This document shows, in pieces, positions 46,545 through 57,557 of a DNA stretch of 64,000 bases. Under the pieces are notes generated by a model. The model was given only the letters and a program-made list of their open reading frames with translations, was not told where the DNA came from and did not search any database. Numbering within the stretch: position 1 is the stretch's first letter; every line of letters starts with the position of its first letter. The stretch is from Ceratorhiza oryzae-sativae (lineage: Eukaryota > Basidiomycota > Agaricomycetes > Cantharellales > Ceratobasidiaceae): positions 744,001 through 808,000 of the forward strand of contig JARWMV010000239.1 of NCBI GenBank assembly GCA_030998015.1, given 5' to 3'. A program made the translations under genes and the position numbers.

Positions 46545-48773
46545 ATGTCCCGCCCGTCCTCTGCGCGCCACCCGTCGCCCACCACCCTCGCCGCCGCCGC
46601 CGCCCACCAGGCCGCCGACGCCATGCCCTGCGAGTCCGCCCTCCACGACGGCGTGCTCCTCGTGCTCTCCTACGACGGCGACAACATATTCGTCCTGGCC
46701 AATTCATCCTACGAGGTCCGTGAATAACGCCGGCGCGGACAATTTTATTTCGCTCGATGGTGTATTATTGACATCCGTGTTCCAGCACGTGCTCGATTCA
46801 GCGCTCGCAAACTTTAGCGGCCTGCGCAAGGCGGACCGGTCCCAGCTGCGCCTGGCACTGCAGACGACCATAGGCTCCAACGAGACGCTCGTGTACATCA
46901 CCCGCGACACCTGGCCCGCCGTCGCCTCGCGCGCCAAGGTCGTCACCGTCCTGTTTCAACGCTCGTCCCCCACCCTGTCCCACCCGAGCCCCAACCTTGC
47001 TGCCAAGCGCCCACCGTCGGTCACCCACCGCGTCGCATCGCCCGCGCGCGAGTTCGAGTCGGCCAGCTGGACAGACAGCCCGCCTGGGTCGCAGCAGGGC
47101 ACGTCATGGCACCGCGCCTACCCACCCTCTGCGGCATACTCGGCCGCGCCGGCCCAGCCAGCGGCGAGCCCGACCAGCGCGCCCGCACCTGCACGGACAC
47201 ACTCCCACTCCCATTCCCGTCAGCCTTCTCAGCCCGGACCACCCACCCCCGGCCCAGCACACTTCCCCTATGCTCACATTCACCATCTCCCCGCCCCTCC
47301 GAGCGTGGTCTCGCCGACGACCGACCTGTCCTTTATCGGCGTACGCGCCCTCACAGACGCAGAGGTCAGGCAGGAGAGGTCAGCCGCGCATTCGGGTGTC
47401 CCAGCCAAGCGTCACTGGGACCACAGGGACGACGCTGGCTCTGACGAACGCACCTCCTACACCCGCCCTGCGCCCGAACCATCGCCAGCAGCTCAGCCCG
47501 AACCCGCACGGTCCCGAGAGTTCACTGCCTCGACCCCCCACCATGAAGACGGACGCAAGCAAAAGCGAGTGAGTCTGAAATCTTGGCCTCAGGTCGGGGC
47601 ACTCGAGCGCTGACCTGTCTCGACACAGTCGCGCACATGGAACCCGCCCGACCACCAGTATTCGTGCAGGCGCTGCCACCGAACGGATTCCCCGGCTTGG
47701 AGAAAGGTAAGTTTGCCGGCTTGCGTTCTGCTCCCACGTTGTCTGTTGTCACGCATACACCGCCGAGATTCTTGATAAACCGGCGCCACAGCCCAGATAC
47801 TCACGTACGGAACCCTCTAGGGCCCCGATGGACCAAAGACATTGTGCAACGCGTGCGGTTTATCCTACGCCAAGGAACTCGCTCGGCGCGAAGCCGCCAA
47901 TACAGCTGCCACAACTCAACAACAACAACAACAGCAGCCCACGCCCAGTCCGCCAGAACAACCCGCCGGATACGGGTACCCGCCGTCCTCAGCCACACAC
48001 GCACCCACGTCTCGGTCTGGGCGGGCCACGGGTGTGAAGACGCTCGATGGCAGCGACGCGACCCTGCCAGGCCCCGAAAGCTCGTTTCAATCACCCTCCG
48101 GATCTGCGGCCCAGACAGCACAGCCGTTACGAGCATGTACCGTATGCAAGCGCACGGATTCACCCCAGTGGCGAAAGGTGAGTTGCACCCCCTCTTGGAT
48201 TTGTACCATATCCCCCCCCACTCCCTCTATCCTCACATCCTCTCCTAGCCCCCTCGGTTCCTAGTTCCTCAAGGCCGAGACTCTCCCCCTGATTGATTAT
48301 TTTTTCCCACTTGTCTAATCGGAGGGGTACAACGGTGTTCATCAACGACCCAGCCCTCATTCGGGTCGATCACCATGATTGCGCCACACAGCATTGTTTA
48401 ATTTAACCATCTCCAGACAGACTTTTTACGCACGCTCGATCTACTCTCTCTCTTTCTTTCTTTCCTTTTTTTTCACTTTATCCTTTTTCATCACTGACCG
48501 CTTCGTGGAAAGGGACCCAGCGGTCCGAACACGCTTTGCAACAGCTGCGGCCTCGCCTGGGCGCGAACCCAGCGCAAGTCCGAGGGTTCCAGGCCGGGGA
48601 GTTCCCGCTCGCCATCTCCAACGGGCATCGCACCAACGTACCACCAAGCTGCTGCTGCTCCACCACCACCACCCGCTGGCCGTTCTCCCAACGGGCATAT
48701 ACGCTCCCCCTCGGCAGGGAGTCTACAACGTGCCGAGTCGCCCGATCCGGATAGCCAGTCCGAGCTACCGTAG
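46545..48773 (+). CDS. Two-finger GATA transcription factor
   Basis: Five exons (46545-46715, 46786-47568, 47629-47706, 47821-48177, 48513-48773) sum to 1650 nt, 549 residues. The N-terminus is Ala/Pro/Ser/His-rich and disordered apart from LVLSYDGDNIFVLANSSYEH and RKADRSQLRLALQTTIG, which could be a small folded domain. The two zinc fingers are CRRCHRTDSPAWRKGPDG...LCNACG (exon 3/4 joint) and CTVCKRTDSPQWRKGPSG...LCNSCG (exon 4/5 joint), each C-X2-C-X18-C-X2-C, the GATA type. Both are split by an intron right after WRK, at the same place. A Gln run (CAACAA...) follows the first finger. It should bind GATA or WGATAR sites in the nucleus. The identical intron position implies the fingers arose by duplication. 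Intron 4 is unusually long (335 nt) with a long pyrimidine tract. Confidence 0.85.
48178..48512 (+). other. Long intron with pyrimidine-rich tract
   Basis: This 335-nt intron splits the second GATA finger. From about 48441 to 48490 it is almost all C and T (CTCTCTCTTTCTTTC...), and then runs GTGGAAAG to the acceptor. Other introns in the window are about 45-80 nt. Confidence 0.6.
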
Positions 48774-49448
48774 ATCAGCGCCTGTTTTCTCCCAGTATAT
48801 ACGACCTTTTTCCGACCCCCCCCCCCCGCCGCCTTCCAGGGTTGTGGATGTATGACCCGCACGGCAATAACCTGTTCTATACCCGTACTTCTCGGCGATT
48901 GTGCGATTCTTTGTCCCTAATTTTGCACGTGGCATAAATACGCGCGCGGCTTCTGCTGTCACCCTTGCTCTCGCTCATGAATGTTTTTCGCCTGCACTAG
49001 CTGTCCTTTCTTGGTTGTTGTTGTTTTTTTTAGGACCCCACATGTGAGCCCTAGGCAACTAGTGTATGGATCCCATATTCCGCACATCACTTCTTAAATG
49101 ATATCTCAGGTTCCGTCGCATACACGCATGTATCCTATAGATCTGTAATACAAACATTGAAGTTATGTGATCAATTTCAAATACCCGGATCCCATGGCGA
49201 TAGATGACATTTTCCCTGAACACACCAATCTCCTGGGTACCAAAAGCTTGCGGATATCAACTGATCGCATATAACATAGACCGATCAGGCAAGTGTATGG
49301 AAATTACATAGGGCTGGGCTAGTAATGCAAAGTTTGGAAAGTTGTCGTCGAAGTGATGAAGATAAACACGTATAATAGGGAGAGAGAGCAAGCACCAAAA
49401 AAACGATAAAAACGCAAAGGACGAAAAAAACAAAACGTAAAAAAAGTC
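48774..49448. other. Convergent 3' interval
   Basis: No gene is seen. A run of 12 C lies at 48816-48827, just after the GATA stop. The rest is AT-rich with A and T runs, consistent with two 3' untranslated regions meeting. Confidence 0.5.
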
Positions 49449-52400
49449 TTAATAGTGTCGAGAACTGCCATTCGACCGACTCGAACCTGGAGCACGCGCA
49501 GGGGGTGTCGAGTAGCCGGCGCCGTTGGATTTGCTAGAGGATTTCCCATTGGTGGCAGGGGTAACTTTAGGGGATGGTGTGGGAGCGGCAGCACCTGTAA
49601 TCTTCTGATGGATAGCCTGCAGCTTCCGGGCCTTGACATCGCGTGGCCAGAAGTAGGTGACGAATCTAGGGGGTGGAGCATAAAATGAGAAACGGTGCAT
49701 AGCCGGTGATGACAAGACAAACTTACATCCACAGGTGCTTCCTCCATTTCTCTGGATTCTCCCCACGAGCCGCGTGCTCTGCAACAACAGTCTCGATTCG
49801 TGCCCCAATGGCCGCGAGAGAATCCTTCAGGTGGGTTACCTTTTCCTCGCGTGAAAGGCTATCGGTTGTTCCCTTGAGCAGTTTCTGGTGGGATGACGTA
49901 AGCATTTAAAGCGGAGCCACAGGGTGAATACATGCACTCACCAGTTGCTTCTTCACCGGTCGTAGTTCCTCCTTGGTCTGTGCCTCGTCCATCGATGGGC
50001 TGGAAATCAATCAGCACACGAGTTGATCGCGCATCAGGAATAACTTACCACTCATCGCTATCCGAGTCAGTAAACTCGGGTGTTGCGTGGCGCTTCTTAC
50101 GAGGTGGCTCATCGCCTCCGCCCACATCCTGGTGCACTGGCGCGGGGCTCATTCGTCGCTTCGTAGACGAGGACATACCGACGCTCGGCGCAGGTGACAT
50201 GGAATGCGAAGGCGCAGACTGCTTCGGATCCCTCCGCTTGGTCAAGCTCGACTGATACGACTTGATCTTCTCATCGTGTTCGCGCAAGATCCCGAGCAGG
50301 TAGTCGCCTCGGCGCACAAGATGGATGGCATTAGGAATTGGTTTGCTCGCGCCCGTCTCCTCGCCCTTCTTGCCTTCCTCAAGGAAAAACTTGCCCTGAA
50401 GGCCGAGCTGCGGATCCTCTTGAATCTTTTCCCAATTTCCGAATCCGTGTTTCCAGGCGCCAATGAGCAGTGCAGCGTCATGTTCGGGGCCCCACTTGCC
50501 GGACCAATTTAGCGTCGGCCGAATGTTCTCGACCGGGAGCATCCATTGGTAAGGATCCTCGGTCCGCCCAATGTGTTCGTCCAATATACGTAGGTCATGG
50601 AATCGCGAGACAACAGTTTCGGCGTTGATGTTAGCCACCGACCGGAAGGTGACCAGCACGGCTTTGCTTTTGGACGCCGCCCCGACGGGCTGACCCTGCT
50701 GTGCCTTGATCCTCGTTTGCTCACGATGTTCTGCGAGAGCACGTTCGCATAGCTCGAGGATTTCGTCACAAGTATTGATTACCACGCCGGGATTTTTATC
50801 CTCCAGCCTCGCCTCCTTGACCTATATCAAACCGAATCAGCCCATCTGGATTAGCGCCCTAGAAACAAACTCACAATCTCCGCGAATCTCAAGCGAATAT
50901 CGCCCCAGCGTTGCAAGCTTCGAACGAGCACACGCAGATCTCGCTCCTTGAGTTCCATCGACCGTTGGGCGGCTGTTTTGCGCGGAAGGCCAGCCGCTGT
51001 CTTGGTCTTTTTCTGACCACCTGATGGGGTCGGGGCGTCGGCCGCGTCCATGCCTTCATACGCGCCAGGTTGAATTTGCGCCGCGGCGCGTTTCTTCCCC
51101 TGTGCAGCAACAACAGCAGCCTCGGCCGCATCCCGTTCGGCTTCGGCCTCCTCGTATTTTTCGCGCTCCTCGAGGGGGATGATGTCGTCCCAGCTGAGCA
51201 TATCAGTTGATACATCGGTAATCGCGGCCATATTGGCTAGGAACGCCTCGCCTCCGAGCGACGACACCGCAGCGTCACCACCGGCTGTAACGGTCTCGTG
51301 CGCCTCGGCGTGGTTCAAGATATCGTCAAGGTCCATTTCATCGAGCTGCTTGTTCAGTTGCGACTCGTCCGCCTTGAACCTATACCCAAACTTCAGCAAC
51401 CGACCAAGCAAAAGTAGTCGATAAACCTACATATTCTGGGCACCAAATTTGAGAATCGCGCTCAGCTCCTCCTTGCTAAAGTCGGCTTTGGCAGATGCGG
51501 GCTTTGGTCCAAGATGGGACTGAGTCGTATCGAGCTGGTTGATGACTATTCCCATCGTCAGTTTAAGTGATTCCACAAAAAGCCGCATCACTTACTCGCA
51601 TACTCGAGAACCATCTTGCGCTTCGCTCGCTCCAACACATCCTCTTCGACTGTACCCTTGCTCACGAACCGATACACGCTCACGTGGGACTTTTGTCCGA
51701 TTCGGTGCGCACGAGCCATCGCCTGCAAGTCGTTTTGTGGATTCCAGTCACTATCGAAGATGATGACCGTGTCGGCCGTCTCGAGGTTGATGCCGAGCCC
51801 ACCGGCACGCGTACTAAGCAAAAATGCAAAGTCGGGGGAATTGGGGGAATTGAAGTGCTCAATGCTGCGCTTGCGAACATCGGATGGGACGGTGCCATCC
51901 AGTCGCTGGTGGAGATACCCGCGTAGCGTCATGTAATCCGAGAGGATGTCGAGCAGGCGGACCATTTGGGAGAAGATCAAGACACGGTGGCCGTCTTGCT
52001 TGAGCCGACCGAGGAGCTTGTCGAGCAAGACCATCTTTCCGCTGTTCATGACTAAACCCCGAAGTGTCTCCTCGGGCGAGTCCTTGGTCACCTCGGCCCC
52101 ATCGAACAAGAACGGATGGTTCGCGGCTTTTTTGCACTCCATGGCTACACAAACACCATATAAGGAATGTGGTTTGATCGAAAAATAGACAAAAGTAGAC
52201 ATACCGATATTGAGCAAACTCACGCGCGCGTTCTCGCCCGACGCGGTCTTGCTGAGCGCAGCAAAGTTCTACAATATAACAGGCACAACCGAGGTCAGCT
52301 CCAACTGTTCATCTCTCACGCCCACAGCACATCCCACGCTCAACCCTCGACATCTCTCAGAACCCCATCTCGCACACCACTCTCGACGCCAAAACCGCGC

Positions 52401-54737
52401 TGGACGTCGGCTAAGAGAGATAGAAACGCCGGAGCCCACCTTGGTCAGAATATTCTTGTAATAATGCGTTTGCATGGCGCTCATCTCGACCCGGAGAATG
52501 CGTTCGCTCTTGGTCGGCAGACTCTTAATTACGTCCTTCTTCAGGCGACGAAGCATCATGTGTTCAAGCTTATCGTGGAGATCCTTGATCTTGCCCTCGT
52601 TGTTCGCGTCCGTAAGCTCGAACTCATTTCCGGCAAGTGGGACTGAAGTGTGTCCATCAGTATCAAGCAAATCGATAGCCTAACCCCAAGAACTCACACT
52701 TTTCGGGCATAAGGAAATGCATAAGCGCCAACAACTCCTTGACGTTGTTCTGAAGAGGCGTGCCCGTGATCAAGACCTTGAAGGCCGAGGAGAACGAGAA
52801 AAGCGCCTCGTACAGCTGGCTGTCGCTGTTCTTGAGACGGTGTGCCTAGCAAATGCCCCCAGCATTAATAAAAGCAGACTGCCATGAAAATGGCCAGCTC
52901 ACCTCGTCGACCATCAGAGCCTGCCACTTGATCTGGCCAAGCTCGCTCTTGTCCTTGAGGATGTATTCATACGTCGTGAGCAGGACTGTGACTTTGAGCT
53001 TTTTTGGCGGGCCAAACTCGTACTCGCGAATCACCCGCCGTGCGTTGCTGGAGCCGATGTAACAGATCACGTTCAGATCGGGCGCCCAGGTCCTAAACTG
53101 CATCTGCCATGCCGGGAGCGTCGAGAGCGGAACGACCACCAAAAACGGGCCGTATTGTTGTTGGGTGTGTACAAGATAGGACAAAAATGAGACGGATTGG
53201 ACGCTGGAGTTCTTTACAGTCAGAACAAAAACCCTGAACCAATAAGGAAATACGACTTGCGTTTTACCGAGACCCATCTCGTCGGCGAGAATACCATTAA
53301 TACCATTGCTCCAAATATAGGCGAGCCAGTTGAGGCCAGTGAGTTGGAAGTCCTTGAGCTCGCCGCCAAGACACTTGATGTAATCTGGGTCTTCCCGAAA
53401 CACGACAGGTTTGGGACGGCGATCTTTGGGATAGGGCGTAGAGCGGTAAGGGAAAAGTCCAGAAGCCTCGCGCTCCTCAAACGCATCGATTTCGGCTTGT
53501 GCGATACGCCTGATGTCGGCGCTGTCTGAATGGGAATGAGTATGAGACCCCACGGCCAAGTGCCGTTCACTCACTTTCCCAAGTGCAATGCTCGTATGTG
53601 AGGCCACCCTTCCACTTGATGTAGTAATCCATTGTAGTGGAACCGTCTTCGAGTTGGCGATTGCGAGCGCATACGACGCGCTCGACAGTTCGGCATTGTT
53701 CGAGATTTTCTTTGATGCGCTCCTTTTCGAGTTGGTACGCCTCGACTTCCTCGGGCGAGACCTCTCCAGCCGCGCGACGCGACTGAAAAGCGGCATCGCG
53801 AGCCCAAACGTTCTTGATATAGTTGTCAACACGCTTGAGGCCCTTGTAGCGTTTAAGGAATTCATAGGCCTCTTCGGTGTTGTGGAGGTGGGAGAAGCCT
53901 TTCCACTTGATATGGAAGCGCTGCGCGAGGCGTGAGTGAGGAGTGGGAGAGCCAACAAGTGTGGATGGACATACCATGTTGGAAGTTGGCTTGTCCTCTG
54001 GATCATCCTCTGTGGGTAGATCAGCACATGTTCAGGCAAAACATAAAAGCACGCACTCATTTCCTCATCGCGCGAATGGCCCAATACCATCTCGATCTCG
54101 TCCTCGGTTTCGTAGTGCTCTTGCTGGACAGCAGCCGCGTCCGCGTCGCTGCCCTCTGCGTCCGAGTCCATGAGCCAGTCGGGTTTGTCCTCATCCCGGT
54201 AGTTGGGTGCGCGCGCAGCGGCAGCCCGACGGGACAACGGAGCAGACGTGCGGGACTTTTTTGGCTTTTTCTTTGAGCTCGAGCCATAGTCGCTGTCCGA
54301 GAGCGGGGATTGGGGGTACGATGTGCTTGGGGAGGTGCCTGCGCGGAACGTGAGCGACCAGCCACGAAGAACACAGCGACCGACAGACCTTTGGACTTGG
54401 ATGCCTTTTTACGTTTGAGTTTGGCCGCGGGCTGCTTGCGGCGGGACTTGGGGTTGTAGCCGGCGTCGTCATCGAGTTCGCCCGTGGCGTCATCGCTCGA
54501 CTCGCGATAGGGATCGGGACGGTGTTCGTCGTCCTCGTCGCCCTCGGCGTCAGCGTCAGCGTCGGCATCGGGGTCTGCATCAGCATCGGCGTCTTCGTCG
54601 CCACTTGCCATGGAGACGTCGTCGGACGAGCGCGGGCGGGCGGGCTGGCTGGCGGGGTCGAGCTCGGAGGAGAGGGGCGAGTCGGCACGGTCGGACGAGG
54701 CGGCAGAGGTGGCCCCGACGAGGGCGCCAATGTCCAT
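49449..54737 (-). CDS. CHD1: CHD1-type chromatin remodeller
   Basis: About 17 exons encode roughly 1,450 residues. Order from the start at 54737: an acidic/Ser N-terminus ([20 protein letters not shown]); first chromodomain ([31 protein letters not shown]); second chromodomain ([17 protein letters not shown]); SNF2 ATPase with DEMGLGKT (Walker A), DEAH (the box at the exon joint [10 protein letters not shown]), [16 protein letters not shown]; helicase C with [67 protein letters not shown]; the regulatory linker ([20 protein letters not shown]); the SANT-SLIDE-like region ([38 protein letters not shown]); and the C-terminal helical CHCT domain ([30 protein letters not shown]). CHD1 spaces nucleosomes in transcribed genes and reads H3K4 methylation through the chromodomains. 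The 3' end at 49449 faces the GATA gene. Confidence 0.92.
54540..54605 (-). repeat. Asp-Ala codon repeat in CHD1 N-terminus
   Basis: A GTC/GCATCGGCGTC-type 6-nt repeat on the plus strand encodes alternating Asp-Ala ([18 protein letters not shown]) on the minus strand within the acidic head of CHD1. It is likely to vary in length between isolates. Confidence 0.6.
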
Positions 54738-54876
54738 GGCGGCGGTGGCGGCGGCGAGAGCGTTTACGGGGGCGGCGGGCGGAATGGCGGCGGCAGAGAG
54801 AGGGGGAGCGCGGGCGGGGGGATGGACGGTGCTGGGAGGGAGTCTGGCAACGTGGGAGGCCGGCCAAGGGTTTTGA

Positions 54877-55473
54877 GCAGTGTTGGACTGAGCGCCACTC
54901 TCTCTGCAGCCGGGTCCCCTGCTTCCGCGGTCGCCTCAGTGTCCGGCACGATCCTCTGTTCCGTCACCACACACTCCCAAATCTGCGGTAAGCGGTGCCC
55001 TGCCAACAGCCAGCACCCAGCGCATACACCCAGCGCTCCCCGCGCGTCACTCGCCGTCACGCCCTCTGCCCGCACCGCCTGCAGCAGCGTGCGTCATTCC
55101 CGCGACGACGTGTCACATGCCGCTTCCGACAGGGACACCGGAGACGCCCTCGAGTGCGCTGCGATCGTCGGCCAGCCCCACGCCCGACCCGCGCCGGGCG
55201 TCTGCCGCCAATCGCATCGCGACAACCGTGCATACAGCTTCCTTCTCGCCGCAGCCCGTGACCCCCGCATGGGTGCCTGCGCCGTCAGCGATGCCGATCG
55301 CGATGCTCGACCCTGGTCACGCCCCGACAAACCAGCGAGCTCGCCCGTTTCCCGAGCCCTTTCCGCCCGTTCACACGCGACGTCTGCGCCCCAGCACGTC
55401 CACAACGCACGCCGCGACATGCGTGCCCATCTCGCAGCGCTTGCCACCGGATAGCCACTCGCTTTGTCCCTAA
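54877..55473 (+). CDS. Possible Pro/Ser-rich open frame
   Basis: A stop-free plus-strand frame of about 199 codons, upstream of and divergent to CHD1. The translation is rich in Ser, Pro, Ala and Thr (RSSASPTPDPRRASAANRIA, SFSPQPVTPAWVPAPSAMPI), as in disordered regions of fungal regulators. The only in-frame ATG lies at 55117. GC content is high, so long chance frames are common here, and an overlapping frame on the same strand is equally long. No domain is recognised. It may be a C-terminal exon of a small gene, or nothing. Confidence 0.2.
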
Positions 55474-57557
55474 TCCGTCATCAGATGTATTTTTCACGCT
55501 CGGCGACTGTGTCCTTTACAACCAACATGGCCGTTGCTCGCACTGCGTGGGCGGGCATCCGCTTCTGATGGCAAACGAAGAGCAGGTTGCGGGGGGTCAG
55601 GCCTCCACCTCACCCATTCGGCCAGCGTGACAGCAGCATGCGCCCCGCTCTGCGTTGATGGGCTACCGCGCCTCACGATCAGCACGAGTCAAAAGCGAGC
55701 GCTCGACCCAGCCCGGATATTGTCACCGCCAGCACAAAGAACGTTCTAGCGTTCGTTGCGCCGTCACGCCCCGCCTCGGGATTATTCGCCCGTTGGCCTC
55801 GCACGGTCCACTACCCGACGTCTCAAAGCCTCCTACGCACCGTCCGGCCGCGTGCATCCTTCTGAAAAATCCCCCGCGTGCTGGCGATATCAAAGAACCT
55901 ATCCGTGTGCTCAAAGCCGGAAGGGCAGCAGAGACCCAGGAGACCCCGGCGTCGACACGGCGTGGCATCAGACGCGGCCCTACTGGGCATCGCGGAACAA
56001 TGGGGACGGGCGGGCCTAAACCGAGCCGGTTTCGCCCACGCGCATTTGGGTTCAACGAAGGGGGCAGCGCACAAGGCGTCCGTGGAGGAGATAGCGGTAT
56101 CGATCTGGCGGGCGACGGAATGTATCCGCCAGATGAGTGTATGCGGCTGACAGTCTGTACCCGCTGTCGCTGTCGTATATCCATCATTTACTTGACCCTT
56201 CTAGCCTCGAGCTACTGAGGCGCAACATACCATACGTGATATGTTGCTGGCATCCACCTGGATTTAACCGGCCTCGCGGGCAGAAATGCAAACGGCGCCT
56301 ATGAGTGACACTCGGGAGGACCTGGCTGGAGTGGTTCGATACGGTATTGGCGCCAATAAGGACGGGTGCGATGGGCACGAAAGAAACTCGGCGCAATCTA
56401 GATCTTCGGGGATCTGCAATGCGCGGCTGCGTGGCGTAAAGGCCTGGAATGCTACCAATGGAACAGCGATAGGCGTCCGACATGCAATTGCATGGGACCG
56501 GCCCGTCTGCCACCCATGGCGTACTGAACGACGGTCAGGCTGTGTAGTCGTGCTTCAGCGTGCTCAAGCCAATCCACGTTTCGTTTTTGACAAACGAGAG
56601 CGTGTTATTCAGCCTCGCCCGCCGACCGAAAGCGTACCCAGCGGGCTTCATCCGTCAAAAGCTGAGAGTGACGAGACTGTTGGCGATGACGACATCCACC
56701 AGCTAGAATTTACCGAAACACGCAGTGCTGAGCTTGTGGGCCGTCGTGGAAGGCACGAAGAAGCTTAACGCGTTGTTAGAGAGAAATGTAACGGAATGCT
56801 TATCTACATCGTCTTGTAGCTGAAGACGAGGTACAATATTATGTCTAGTGCAAGTCCGAGTGAATCACTCCCCGAGATTTCGACGAGTATTTCAGGCTCC
56901 CGAAATTGGATACAGCGGCAAAAGAACCGAATCTTGATACAAGTTGTTAACAACACTGCTAAAGTCTATCCCGCCGGGCAAGGTCAACACCCGCCATCAG
57001 AAACGGCGGGCCGTCCGATGCCGGTGCTCCCACAAGACATGATGAGTCACTGCTATTGAAATGATACATTTACGCTTCAAATATTTATCACACTCAGAGA
57101 AAGTTCAACTCAGGGATGCACTTCTGGTTAATTATCATGAATTTGGGTGTTGAGGTGTTTATTTCACAAACCCGGCCTCTCATCACGTGTCATCGGACAC
57201 TCTGAGTTCGTTTACGACTGGTGTGTCCTGCGTGTATGGGCTTGCCAGCATTAGGCCCGGACCTCAGTTCCTGGCCTTGGCGCTCCGAATATTAAGCATA
57301 CTTTTTATAATCATGATGCATTCGAACCCCTGGTTCTCATGCTCACGAGACCTCGCTAGGCTGTTCGTAGCACATCATATTCCCACTAACGACCATTCTT
57401 CATATCTCGTGTTCTCCCGCTTTTTGACAACAGCTTTCCCCGCCAACGGGCCGTAGGCAGTCGAGTTGAATTTGCCGGGCCGCCATGTGGTACAAAAATG
57501 AACGATTTTTCAAAGCTAGCCATATAGCGAATTCCTCCTTCGTTTTCACTTTCAAAC
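55474..57557. other. Unresolved 2.1 kb stretch
   Basis: Two overlapping plus-strand frames (55655-56218 and 56286-56768) are Arg/Gly/Ser-rich and have no family motif; 56841-57059 is Ser/Gln-rich. I cannot support any as a gene. A CACGTG box is at 57184-57189, about 370 nt before the lyase start. Confidence 0.35.

Noticed and set aside
46263..46646. Gly/Arg-rich minus-strand frame
   Set aside because: Antisense to the GATA gene's Ala/Pro-rich start and promoter; no domain.
54522..55454. 310-codon plus-strand frame beginning with a hydrophobic run
   Set aside because: Its first part is antisense to the Asp-Ala repeat of CHD1, where codons such as GTC and GCG give an artificial Val/Ser/Gly pattern. 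Gly-rich runs come from the GC-rich promoter.
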